Shown here in pieces: positions 52,921 to 62,015 of a stretch of 64,000 nt of DNA (within the stretch, counting starts at the first letter, position 1; every line of letters starts with the position of its first letter). The translations under genes and the position numbers were made by a program. The stretch is taken from NCBI GenBank assembly GCA_045531955.1, contig JAZSFC010000031.1, forward strand, positions 1 through 64,000. Direction: 5' to 3'. Origin of the DNA: SIG299 sp045531955. Lineage in GTDB: Bacteria > Bacillota > Clostridia > Lachnospirales > Lachnospiraceae. The notes below the pieces were generated by a model. The model was not told the DNA's origin. It did not search any database and was given only the letters and a program-made list of their open reading frames with translations.

Positions 52921-54873
52921 TTATCTCTTCTCCACAATCTCACCGCAACGGTACGCTGCAATGAGTTTCTTTAAATCTTCAATACGTTCTTTTATCATTT
53001 TGCCCTGGTCGGTGTCGCCCACCAGCATGCGGTGATACATACGCTCTACCGCTTCCTGTCTGGAAACAATATCGATTTCCTTGCTGATTGCCAGTTCCTT
53101 TGACACAAACGGCTCGTGGGCGGTTAGGGTCAGTCCGTAGGAATTGTAAACCAGTGTGTAGCCGGCAATACCGGTTTCCCTGCGGTAGGTCTTGGAAAAA
53201 CCGCCGTCGATAACTATCACTTTGCCGCCGCATTTCACCGGGCTTTCTCCCGCCATGCGGTGCACCGGAACATGTCCGTTGATAATATGGGCGGTATCTA
53301 CGGAAAGACCAAATTCCTGTAAAATCTGAATAGCGGTTTCCGTATGCTCAATTAGCCGGTAATACGGATTCTTGATTTCCACGTAAAGGTCTTTATCATC
53401 AATAAAATACCGTTCAAAGGTAGACATTTTGCTACGGCCGTAAATCGGAGAATTCGGAGCATTCCAAAGATACCACATGATGTCGGCCCCCTTCTCTTTT
53501 TCTTCCTTATCCTCTGCAAAAAATGCCTTACGCACGTAGCTTTCCAGCATATCGTAAAGCTTCTTACCCTTGTGGGTCTCGCCAAACAAGGTGACTTCCG
53601 TAAAGCTGCCATCCTCATTCATCGGCACACAGCCGTGATACAGCAGATTATTGTTATAAATTTTATACAGGCTGCCTCGGCTTAATAACAACTGCACATG
53701 ACGCTGCAGCTTTTCACAGTGCAGGAAGGAGTTACGAAGACGCTTCATCACATCTGCTTCTTCCTCCGTAAGTGTATAAGGATTCTCCGGATTAATGGTC
53801 GGGAAGTTTTTGTCTAACAGCTCATATTCCTTTCCTTCCAGCACAATCGTTCCTTTTTCATAATCAATCAAATGCAACAAACAGCGGTCCTGCAGACCAA
53901 AGTCCGCCCTTGCCATGGCAATCTGGCCTTCCAGTTTAAACTTGAGTATGACAATGGCTTTGTGCATCTTCATTACCATCTCGTTTTCCCGGTCGGACAC
54001 CTGATTCTTTTCCTTCAGCTCAAAGCACTTACAATCATCCTCTGCGTAGGTATCCAGAGCAAAGGTAGCCAGTGGCAGCATATTTATGCCGTACCCGTCC
54101 TCTAAAATTCCAAGATTTCCATACTGGACGCTATTGCGGATGACATTGGCGATACATGCCATGTGACCTGCTGCGGCGCCCATCCAAAGAATATCGTGGT
54201 TGCCCCACTGGAAATCCACGGAATGATACCGGCACATACGGTCCATAATTAAGTGCGGCGCCGGACCACGGTCGAAAATATCACCTAAGATGTGTAAGCG
54301 GTCAATTACCAGCTGCTGGATAACCTTTGCCAGGGCAATGATAAATTCCTCGGAATTACCGATTTCCACAATGGTATTCACGATGGACTCATAGTAAGCC
54401 TCTTTGTTTAACACCTCGGATTTTTCCGTAATCAGTTCTTCAATAATATAACCGTAGTCCTCCGGCAGAGCCTTGCGCACCTTACTTCTGGTATATTTGG
54501 AAGAAACCACCTTACATACCTCAATCAGGCGGTATAACGTAATCTTGTACCAGTTTACAATGTCCGGTTCCGCCTGCTTTACCAACTCGATTTTCTGCTT
54601 TGGATAGTAAATCAGTGTTGCCAGGGCAGACTTATCCATATTACTTAAGGTATGGCCGAATACATCGTCGATTTTCTTGCGCACCGCACCGGAGCCGTTA
54701 TGAAGCACATGGGAAAAAGCTTCGTATTCTCCGTGAATGTCCGACAAAAAATGTTCCGTACCCTTTGGCAGGTTTAAAATTGACTGCAAATTGATAATCT
54801 CTGTCGATGCTTTTCCTATGGTCGGATAAAGCTTTGACAACTGTTCCAAATAGCGAAATTCCGTATTATCCAT
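52921..54873 (-). CDS. fbp: Fructose-1,6-bisphosphatase, class III
   Basis: Fbp dephosphorylates fructose-1,6-bisphosphate in gluconeogenesis, a step needed when growing on uronates that enter metabolism as pyruvate and triose. The 650-residue length and motifs are those of the Firmicutes class III enzyme: SDIHGEYEAFSHVL, GDIFDRGPAPHLIMDRM, QWGNHDILWMG, and the C-terminal NGHVPVHRMAGESPVKCGG, a metallophosphatase core. It lies 19 bp after gtfB on the same strand, so the accessory Sec transcript could read into it. Confidence 0.96.
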   Translation of the reverse strand: MDNTEFRYLEQLSKLYPTIGKASTEIINLQSILNLPKGTEHFLSDIHGEYEAFSHVLHNGSGAVRKKIDDVFGHTLSNMDKSALATLIYYPKQKIELVKQAEPDIVNWYKITLYRLIEVCKVVSSKYTRSKVRKALPEDYGYIIEELITEKSEVLNKEAYYESIVNTIVEIGNSEEFIIALAKVIQQLVIDRLHILGDIFDRGPAPHLIMDRMCRYHSVDFQWGNHDILWMGAAAGHMACIANVIRNSVQYGNLGILEDGYGINMLPLATFALDTYAEDDCKCFELKEKNQVSDRENEMVMKMHKAIVILKFKLEGQIAMARADFGLQDRCLLHLIDYEKGTIVLEGKEYELLDKNFPTINPENPYTLTEEEADVMKRLRNSFLHCEKLQRHVQLLLSRGSLYKIYNNNLLYHGCVPMNEDGSFTEVTLFGETHKGKKLYDMLESYVRKAFFAEDKEEKEKGADIMWYLWNAPNSPIYGRSKMSTFERYFIDDKDLYVEIKNPYYRLIEHTETAIQILQEFGLSVDTAHIINGHVPVHRMAGESPVKCGGKVIVIDGGFSKTYRRETGIAGYTLVYNSYGLTLTAHEPFVSKELAISKEIDIVSRQEAVERMYHRMLVGDTDQGKMIKERIEDLKKLIAAYRCGEIVEKR

Positions 54874-54892
54874 CGTAAACCCCTTATCTTAA

Positions 54893-56245
54893 CTAAATCC
54901 CCTTATAAGTTTCTGCAGTTTCCAACATTGCAGCCGCCTTCTGTTTCTCCAAATACTCCTCTAAAAGCTCTGTATTGCCCATAGCGGCCTTTATATCAAG
55001 AATCAGTTCGTTTGCCTTATCTGCCGGATAAATGTGTTCTGCGGCCACATAGGAAGCATTATGAAGCGTTTCCTTGAACGCAAAGATTAATTGATTATGC
55101 AGGAAAGCTTTTTCTACTGCAGAGACAATTTCCGACTCATAATTAATATCCAGATAAACATCCGCCTTCAGGAATAATTCGTCCAATACCTTCATCTTTA
55201 CTCCCGGATACAGGCTGACATTGCTGTACTTCTCCATGCTCATCAGCTTAGAAGACATTTCCGTAATTGCCGCAATGGAAAAATGCAGTTCCGGTAATGC
55301 CTCCACAATTTTTTCCACTTCTGCAATACGGTCGGAATTGGTGCATATCAACACCTCTTTTTTTCCCAAATTTTCTTTTACAAACGGATAGATATATCCA
55401 AGTCTTCTCAACTTTTCCGCCGGAGCCCCGAGCGCTAACAGTTTGCGGTATGCTTCCTCACTCTGTACCATAATTTTAGCAGCACGGTTGGAGGTTCCGT
55501 TTAAAATCAAGCGCATATTGCCCGGAATTTCATCAAATACCGGTTCCTGCCAGAATAACACATCACTGTTTCCGTTTTCCGGCAACCGTTCCGATACAAA
55601 GAAAGAAGTTGACAATGTATTGAAAAATATCCTGTGTCCGGCAAACCCTGCTTTCTGCAATGCAAATACAGCAAATTCGTGCTTGTTCTTAAAAATTCTT
55701 ACTACATCACCGTCATTTAATATAATATCCCTGGTTACGTAGTTTTCCATCAAAATTTCTTTTCCTTCAGCATTAAAATAAGATTTATTTACCCGCTGAC
55801 CCTTGGAATTAAAAATTGTTCTGGCATACAAAGCACCGTAACAGTTGTAATGATCACTGGAACGGACCACGCCTCTGTCATCATACCAGTCTACCACCTT
55901 TACCAGACGTTTATGCTTCGGCTCCGCGTAAAAAATGCGTGCTCTCTCTTTATTCAGTTCGTGCACCTTACCGCTGCTGTTATTGGCACTGATTTCCCAG
56001 TACTCAGGCACAGTAATCTGGTTGAAATATCTTGGTTTTCCGGGTACCTTTTCAGATTTTGTAAACTCTCCGAGAAAGTAACCAAACACGGAGGTTACTC
56101 CCTCCGGTAAAAAACCATCCTCTTCTATTACAAATACCGGATAGTTTTTCCCTGCCAGCAAAAAAGAAGTATGCAGTTTCTTGCTTTCCTCTCCGTAATT
56201 ATCCAAAAGTAAGACTATATTGTCTGCTTCAAAAGTAACGCCCAT
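54893..56245 (-). CDS. gtfB: Accessory Sec glycosylation subunit GtfB
   Basis: GtfB is the co-factor/chaperone that binds the acceptor protein so that GtfA can add GlcNAc to Ser and Thr. The 450-residue protein has the pattern of GtfB: a non-catalytic GT-B-like fold with FNQITVPEYWEI, VDWYDDRGVVRSSDHYN, YGALYARTIFNSKGQRVNK and a C-terminal DINYESEIVSAVEKAF segment. It overlaps gtfA by 31 bp and starts after GGTGGAG. It is the last accessory Sec gene; asp4 and asp5 do not follow. Confidence 0.9.
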   Translation of the reverse strand: MGVTFEADNIVLLLDNYGEESKKLHTSFLLAGKNYPVFVIEEDGFLPEGVTSVFGYFLGEFTKSEKVPGKPRYFNQITVPEYWEISANNSSGKVHELNKERARIFYAEPKHKRLVKVVDWYDDRGVVRSSDHYNCYGALYARTIFNSKGQRVNKSYFNAEGKEILMENYVTRDIILNDGDVVRIFKNKHEFAVFALQKAGFAGHRIFFNTLSTSFFVSERLPENGNSDVLFWQEPVFDEIPGNMRLILNGTSNRAAKIMVQSEEAYRKLLALGAPAEKLRRLGYIYPFVKENLGKKEVLICTNSDRIAEVEKIVEALPELHFSIAAITEMSSKLMSMEKYSNVSLYPGVKMKVLDELFLKADVYLDINYESEIVSAVEKAFLHNQLIFAFKETLHNASYVAAEHIYPADKANELILDIKAAMGNTELLEEYLEKQKAAAMLETAETYKGI

Positions 56246-57714
56246 CGTTTCTCCACCTCTGTTGTCAGATAATTCTTTGCTTTCTCGTAAGAATGCTCAT
56301 GAAAGGAATTTAAATCAGCTTCCGTAAACATTTTTACCATGCACTCTGCCAGTTTTTCCACACGTTCTCCGGTTTCCATGGTATCATGCACCGGAATCTT
56401 ATATCCGTTTTTTTCATGATCAATAAAATTCTGGTTACCGTAACGCACATCAAAACCAATAATCGGAAGGCCCGCACCAATGGCTTCCATAAGTGTCAGT
56501 CCAAAGCCTTCACTGGTAGAGCCTGCCGCATAGGCCTCATAATTCTGGTATACCTCATCCAAATTCTGCTGGCCGCATAACTTAATGCAGTCCGTACAGC
56601 CAAGCCGCTCTGCGGTTTCCGTAATTTTTTTATCTTCCGGCCCCTTACCGTAAATATCAAGGGTAATATCCGGAACAGTTTTTCTTGCTTGGGCTACTGC
56701 TTCCACCAGCCAGTCCACATGCTTCTCCGTAGCAAGTCTGGAAGCGGTAATTAAGGAGTGCTTCTTTCTCTTTCTGGCCGGGAACTTTAATTCCTTTAAA
56801 CTTCCCACCGGAATTGTTACCACATTCGGCTCTACACCTTTGTATTTTTTGAACTGTTCCCGCACCAGACGATTCTGATCATCAGTAGCGGTTACAAAAA
56901 AGTCAATGTGCTTATGCTGGGAAAATGCGTATTCGTAGTAATTATTCCAAAGAATATTGTTTTCATCCGTGCTTCCTTCGCTGAAATGGTCCGCATGAAT
57001 AACAATGCCCACTTTGGCCGGACCCACATTACGTAAAATTGCCTGTCCGATGCCGGTGGTTCTGTCAATAATCACCACATCCTCTGCCGTCAGATCCAGT
57101 TTAGATACCATGTATCCCACAAACTCTTCCTTAGAACAGAGCAGTTTATCCGGAAACTGATACATTACCACTTCATCATCGTTTATTTCTTCATAGGCCA
57201 CCGTACCGTCTTCATTAAAGAAACGGCGCTGGTATAAATGTGCCTGATTGTCTAACGGCGCATAGTATTCGGAATAAATTCTGCAATAGGTAAAATAGTC
57301 TTTACGGATTAAAAAGCCGCCGGAAACCAGTTCTACCCGGTGTACCCGGTCACTGGTTTCATCCACCATATATACGGTGTAGAAATTATTATTCCCTGCA
57401 AATACATATTTTGCAATTTTTCCGTTTCTGGAAAAAGAATACTCTTTTGTCCCGAACGTTGCTTCCAACTGCTTTAACGTATAGGTAACCGGGGAAATTT
57501 TTGTATCCGTAAAAAATGTATACAACCATTCTACTTCCGAATCCAGAAAACCGATATTTTCCGTCATGTGTTCGATATTCTCTCTCGGAAACATATCTGT
57601 AAATATGAATTTGGCTTTTGCACCGATATTACGGAACATTCTTGCCCGGTACAGCTGCGCATATTCCACGCCGCTGCTGGCCCATCCGATTCCTAAATTA
57701 AAGTTGTAAATCAT
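56215..57714 (-). CDS. gtfA: Accessory Sec glycosyltransferase GtfA
   Basis: GtfA transfers GlcNAc to serine and threonine residues of the accessory Sec substrate. The 499-residue GT4-type enzyme starts YNFNLGIGWASSGVEYAQLY, has the characteristic N-terminal beta-meander (about residues 60-190) that holds GtfB, the UDP-sugar binding TASRLATEKHVDWLVEA, and the EX7E-type segment GSTSEGFGLTLMEAIGAGLP. It lies 20 bp after secA2. Confidence 0.94.
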   Translation of the reverse strand: MIYNFNLGIGWASSGVEYAQLYRARMFRNIGAKAKFIFTDMFPRENIEHMTENIGFLDSEVEWLYTFFTDTKISPVTYTLKQLEATFGTKEYSFSRNGKIAKYVFAGNNNFYTVYMVDETSDRVHRVELVSGGFLIRKDYFTYCRIYSEYYAPLDNQAHLYQRRFFNEDGTVAYEEINDDEVVMYQFPDKLLCSKEEFVGYMVSKLDLTAEDVVIIDRTTGIGQAILRNVGPAKVGIVIHADHFSEGSTDENNILWNNYYEYAFSQHKHIDFFVTATDDQNRLVREQFKKYKGVEPNVVTIPVGSLKELKFPARKRKKHSLITASRLATEKHVDWLVEAVAQARKTVPDITLDIYGKGPEDKKITETAERLGCTDCIKLCGQQNLDEVYQNYEAYAAGSTSEGFGLTLMEAIGAGLPIIGFDVRYGNQNFIDHEKNGYKIPVHDTMETGERVEKLAECMVKMFTEADLNSFHEHSYEKAKNYLTTEVEKRWALLLKQTI

Positions 57715-57734
57715 GTCACCCTCCCTGATGTCCT

Positions 57735-60068
57735 CTACGGGAAAAGAATCCGCAATTTCCGGTCTTTATCCAATTGTACATCACTAAGCAATATATTTCT
57801 TATTATATTCTTCCGTATCGTCTTTTCCATCTTACGGAAAGACTCCAGAGCATCTCGCTGATATTCGTACAGAGGGTTTCTCTGTGCCGAAGAACGTCCG
57901 GTTACTGCATACTGTAACTGTTGAAGATAATCCACCTGTTCTACCCAGGCATCATCTACCGCCTGCAACGTAGCAATCCGCATAAAATCGTTCATTTTTT
58001 CTTTACCGCCAAGACGTTCTTCCTGAGCTTCCAGCCCTTCTAAAACTATAGCAGTCAAATATCTGGTTAACGCTTCATTATCATAATCCGGAAGCACGGT
58101 CAGATTCTCATCCAGACGATAGGATAAATTATCTAAAATATAGCGGCGCACCGCAGACAGGTTCCGGTTAGATTTATCCGATAAAAACTCACGGATATTG
58201 GATTTTGCAATCTGTAAAATTGTCTTTAATTCCAGTTCTTCGCCGTCCAACAGCTGATTTCTGGTATCATAAATCAGGCGTCTCTGCCGTTGCAGGACCT
58301 GATCATATTCCATTGCCCTGCCTCTGGATAAAACAGCAAATTCTTCTCCTGTCTTTTGTGCAGTGTCAATCATTTTTTTCAGCTTAGACCTTCGTACATG
58401 GCGCTTATCCACATATTTCTCAGCTTTCATACTTCCGCTTCGTTTTACTACTTCATCCTGAAGGGAAACAAAGAATCGGCTGAATCCCGGGTCACCCTGG
58501 CGTCCGGCACGTCCTCTTGCCTGGCGCTCCTGACGGATATTCGCCATCCGGCCGATACCGATAACCGCCAGTCCGCCCAGTTCCTTCACGCCGTCACCCA
58601 ACCGGATATCCGTACCGCGGCCTGCCATGGCAGTTGCCACCGTAACCGTGTTCATCTGGCCGGCTTCTTTAATAATTTCTGCCTCCCAAAAGGCATTATT
58701 TGCATTTAATACACTATGCGGAATCTGTTCTTCCATCAGAAGTTTGGAAACCAGTTCCGTTTCTGCAATGGTAGATACTACAACTAATACCGGTTGTCCG
58801 GTTTTATGTGTTTCCACCACGGTTTTCATGGCAGCCGCCACCTGTTTTTCTGCATTTGTATAGTAAAAATCTTTTCTGTCTTTCCGCTGCAATTTACAAT
58901 TCGGCGGAATAACTATTACATCAATGCCGTAAACAGAACGGATTTCTTCCGATGCATCAGAAATTGTACCACTCATACCTGACATCTTCGGAAACAATAA
59001 AAATAAATTCTGATAGGTAATGGAAGCCACGGAACGGTTCTCCATGGAAACCTCCAGACCTTCCTTCATCTCAATAGCCTGATGCTGTCCTCCGCGAAGC
59101 TTTACTCCCGGCATCATACGGCCGGAACCGTTATCTAATAACCGTAATTCTCCGTCTTTCGAAATCATATATTCTTTTTCGATTTCGAATACCGCATGGG
59201 CACGTAAAGCCAGTGTTACATGGCGGTTAATTTCAAAATATTTCTCTCCGAAAAAGTTATCAATACGGAAAAACCGTTCTGCATACCGGATACCTTCTTC
59301 CGTTAACCAGACTTTGTTTTCCTCTTTTTCATAGTCGCGGCCTTCAATCAATGTTGTTACAAAGAAATTGGCCAGTTCATACAAATTGGACTGCACTCTC
59401 GGAGAACCGGAAATAACAAGCGGTGTCTGGGAACTGTCTAACAAAACGGAGTCCGCCTCGTCAATAATAACATAGTACAGTTCTCTCATAAAGCGTTCCG
59501 ATGCCGTAGTTACCAAATTATTCAGTAAATAGTCAAAGCCAAACACGCCGTGGGTCGTATATACAATATCCGATGCATAAATAGCCCGCTTTTCATCATT
59601 GGTAAAATGGTCTTCTGCCCTTGCCTGTACACCGGCAGCCACCGTAAGCCCCATAAAACGGTACACCGCACCCATTTCCTCCGAGTCTCTGAGTGCCAGA
59701 TATTCGTTGGTAGTGAGCAGAATGGTACTCTTTCCGGTTAATGCATTCAAATAAAGCGGCATCGTTCCTACTAAAGTTTTACCTTCACCGGTATTCATTT
59801 CGATGAGATTACCCTGATGCATGGCAATGGCTCCCATCACCTGAACATCATACGGAAACTTACCGAGTACGCGGTAATCCGCTTCACAAATAGCCGCATA
59901 GGCCTCCGGTAAAATAGAGTCCAGACTTTCCCCTGCAGCCAGACGTTCTTTGAATTCCACCGTCAGATGCTGTAATTGTTCATCGGTCAGCTGCTGCATC
60001 CGCACTTTATTTTTTCTTACTTTTTTTAATATTCTTCTTAGCTTTTTTATTTTTTTCTTCTGTCTCAT
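57735..60068 (-). CDS. secA2: Accessory Sec translocase ATPase SecA2
   Basis: SecA2 powers export of the glycosylated substrate through SecY2. The 777-residue protein has the Walker A NTGEGKT, the Walker B-like IIDEADSVLLDSSQTPL, a preprotein-crosslinking region, the TATAMAGRGTDIRLG and RGRAGRQGDPG motifs of the second ATPase domain, and the helical scaffold, but lacks the zinc tail of SecA1, as usual for SecA2. Start 60068 has AGGAAG 7 bp upstream, and its first 20 residues (MRQKKKIKKLRRILKKVRKN) are read from DNA that also encodes the Lys-rich end of Asp3. Confidence 0.95.
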   Translation of the reverse strand: MRQKKKIKKLRRILKKVRKNKVRMQQLTDEQLQHLTVEFKERLAAGESLDSILPEAYAAICEADYRVLGKFPYDVQVMGAIAMHQGNLIEMNTGEGKTLVGTMPLYLNALTGKSTILLTTNEYLALRDSEEMGAVYRFMGLTVAAGVQARAEDHFTNDEKRAIYASDIVYTTHGVFGFDYLLNNLVTTASERFMRELYYVIIDEADSVLLDSSQTPLVISGSPRVQSNLYELANFFVTTLIEGRDYEKEENKVWLTEEGIRYAERFFRIDNFFGEKYFEINRHVTLALRAHAVFEIEKEYMISKDGELRLLDNGSGRMMPGVKLRGGQHQAIEMKEGLEVSMENRSVASITYQNLFLLFPKMSGMSGTISDASEEIRSVYGIDVIVIPPNCKLQRKDRKDFYYTNAEKQVAAAMKTVVETHKTGQPVLVVVSTIAETELVSKLLMEEQIPHSVLNANNAFWEAEIIKEAGQMNTVTVATAMAGRGTDIRLGDGVKELGGLAVIGIGRMANIRQERQARGRAGRQGDPGFSRFFVSLQDEVVKRSGSMKAEKYVDKRHVRRSKLKKMIDTAQKTGEEFAVLSRGRAMEYDQVLQRQRRLIYDTRNQLLDGEELELKTILQIAKSNIREFLSDKSNRNLSAVRRYILDNLSYRLDENLTVLPDYDNEALTRYLTAIVLEGLEAQEERLGGKEKMNDFMRIATLQAVDDAWVEQVDYLQQLQYAVTGRSSAQRNPLYEYQRDALESFRKMEKTIRKNIIRNILLSDVQLDKDRKLRILFP

Positions 60069-60501
60069 GAATTACTTCCTGAATCACAATGGAATGAAAA
60101 TGAAAATTTGTAACTCCACCGTTAATGAGCTGGAGCCGGTAGCTATAAGTTTTAAGCGGACAGCGGAATACTGTTTCTTTATCACGCAAAGTTAACGTTC
60201 CCGCCTCCATACCGTATCTGTCATAGTAAACAAGCCTTGCCAGACACAGTTCGTCCTCCGGAGTATCGATATTTATTGTAATCATGTACTCCCCTTCTCC
60301 ATCAATAATAGGAAGGGTCGGTTCAATTTTCTGTAACTGGAAGTTAGTCTTCGAATACCACTGCTTTATTATTGTCCCCGGCGGCATCAGTAAATTTCTG
60401 AATTCCACATCATCTTTTTTATGAAAAGTCACCCGGGAACCGTATAAATAGGTATCCGATGCATATTCGTTCCAATATACCGTCCACTTTTCACCCAGCA
60501 T
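60007..60501 (-). CDS. asp3: Accessory Sec system protein Asp3
   Basis: Asp3 is a small beta-sandwich protein that, with Asp1 and Asp2, targets and modifies the substrate. At 164 residues it fits the family; the core shows NLLMPPGTIIKQWYSKTNF and YRLQLINGGVTNFHFHSI, the latter near the carbohydrate-binding face. The end is a Lys-rich tail (EEKNKKAKKNIKKSKKK) that overlaps secA2 by 62 bp. Its start shares one base with the asp2 stop. Confidence 0.9.
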   Translation of the reverse strand: MLGEKWTVYWNEYASDTYLYGSRVTFHKKDDVEFRNLLMPPGTIIKQWYSKTNFQLQKIEPTLPIIDGEGEYMITINIDTPEDELCLARLVYYDRYGMEAGTLTLRDKETVFRCPLKTYSYRLQLINGGVTNFHFHSIVIQEVIHETEEKNKKAKKNIKKSKKK

Positions 60502-62015
60502 TACGCTTCCACTCCTCTGTTAAAATCTTCCCTTAAAATTTTATCATACTGACTTTTAAACCAGCCGGCAATCGGTCCGGTAGCGTCATTGTGACGTCCG
60601 TGAATACCTTTTCCGTATACCTGGACACCTTCTGTTTTCACATGGGAAATCAGCTCGTTATAAGCAGTACTGTCATAATCGTCTTCAATCATATAAGACA
60701 CAACAAACTTAGATTTTCCCCAATCGGTAGCCTCAAACTTATTCCAAAAACGGTCATTTAACTTTTTCACCGATTCGGCATCCGTGTCTCCTGTAAGATA
60801 CTGCAATACATCCAGTGAAGTCGGGAAACCACCCGGGCGGTGCAAACGCTCATTTTCAGCCACATCGCCGATACTCGCCAATGGTTTACCTAAAATCATG
60901 GCATGAGGCCGGATATCACAACCATAATACAACGCACCGTAAGTACCCATGGATAATCCGGACAAAATCACCTGTTCCCGGGTAAACTTAAGTTCCTTCC
61001 TATGCTTTTCCAAAATTTCTTTCAAAGCAGTTTCAAATTCTTCGGAACCCATATAAAAGCTTCCGCCTTCCAAACGTGGTTCTGCAATAAGCAAAAACGG
61101 GCATCCCATTTTACGCATCATATAGTAACCCTCGAAGCCCTGCAATGTTTTATATCCGGAAAAATATACGTTAAGCGGTGGTTTTAAATCACCCGGATCA
61201 AAATAATAAAAGATTTCTTCCCGCTCTGACGTTACATATCTTTGGCCACCCGGTAAAAATGTACCATGTCCTCTTCTGGAATAGCGGTCGTGCAATGCCA
61301 TAATTTGGAGTTTTCCTTTTCCTTTTGCCAATAAGGAAATAAAAATCGGTCCTGACTCCATGGAATTATCAATTACCACCACATCTTCCAATTCCTTTTC
61401 CGTAAAGTACCACTGTTGTTGCTCCATAGAAACCGAACCGTTGCGGAACTGGGTAATAGCAAGGGCAATTTCCACTTCCGGATCCTTTTTATATTCCAGC
61501 CAGAATTCAATTGCCTGGTTTTCAAAAACCGGAATATTATTTCTCCAATATGCAATTTGGCTGAATTCCTCACCATAATCGCCTTCTAAATTCACACTGT
61601 AATTTCCGTCCCAGGATACATTTCCGCTAAATCCCTGAGCAACTGCCACAGAAGAAGAACGGAATTTTTCGCCATACGGCTTAGGGAAATAATTACGTAC
61701 CTCATGAAGTAAAAAACTTTGGATATGTTCCGTAAGCAGGCGTTTTCCTTTTTTGCAGTCGTAATAATACTGCATTCCGTCGTTCCAAACCTCTTTGTCC
61801 GTAACAAATAACGTATACGCTTTAGTTGCCTGGTGAAGAAGCGGAAGTTCTACATCCAAAAGCTCCCTGTCAACAAATACAATATCATAAGGTGTTCTTG
61901 GCACGTTCCGAAACACTTCCGTATATTCCAGCCGTACATAATCCGGCAATTCATATTTAGTTTTCCAATTTTCCGTTCCCAGTTGTAATACCCGAATTAT
62001 TTCCGACAATGTCAA
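60501..62015 (-). CDS. asp2: Accessory Sec system protein Asp2 (O-acetyltransferase)
   Basis: Asp2 O-acetylates the GlcNAc groups on the substrate and is required for export. The 504-residue protein has the alpha/beta-hydrolase core in its second half: nucleophile Ser in ILSGLSMGTYGALY, an acidic residue in MIEDDYDSTAYNEL and the His in IHGRHNDATGPIAGWF, so the catalytic triad looks complete. It overlaps asp1 by 59 bp. Confidence 0.93.
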   Translation of the reverse strand: MTLSEIIRVLQLGTENWKTKYELPDYVRLEYTEVFRNVPRTPYDIVFVDRELLDVELPLLHQATKAYTLFVTDKEVWNDGMQYYYDCKKGKRLLTEHIQSFLLHEVRNYFPKPYGEKFRSSSVAVAQGFSGNVSWDGNYSVNLEGDYGEEFSQIAYWRNNIPVFENQAIEFWLEYKKDPEVEIALAITQFRNGSVSMEQQQWYFTEKELEDVVVIDNSMESGPIFISLLAKGKGKLQIMALHDRYSRRGHGTFLPGGQRYVTSEREEIFYYFDPGDLKPPLNVYFSGYKTLQGFEGYYMMRKMGCPFLLIAEPRLEGGSFYMGSEEFETALKEILEKHRKELKFTREQVILSGLSMGTYGALYYGCDIRPHAMILGKPLASIGDVAENERLHRPGGFPTSLDVLQYLTGDTDAESVKKLNDRFWNKFEATDWGKSKFVVSYMIEDDYDSTAYNELISHVKTEGVQVYGKGIHGRHNDATGPIAGWFKSQYDKILREDFNRGVEA

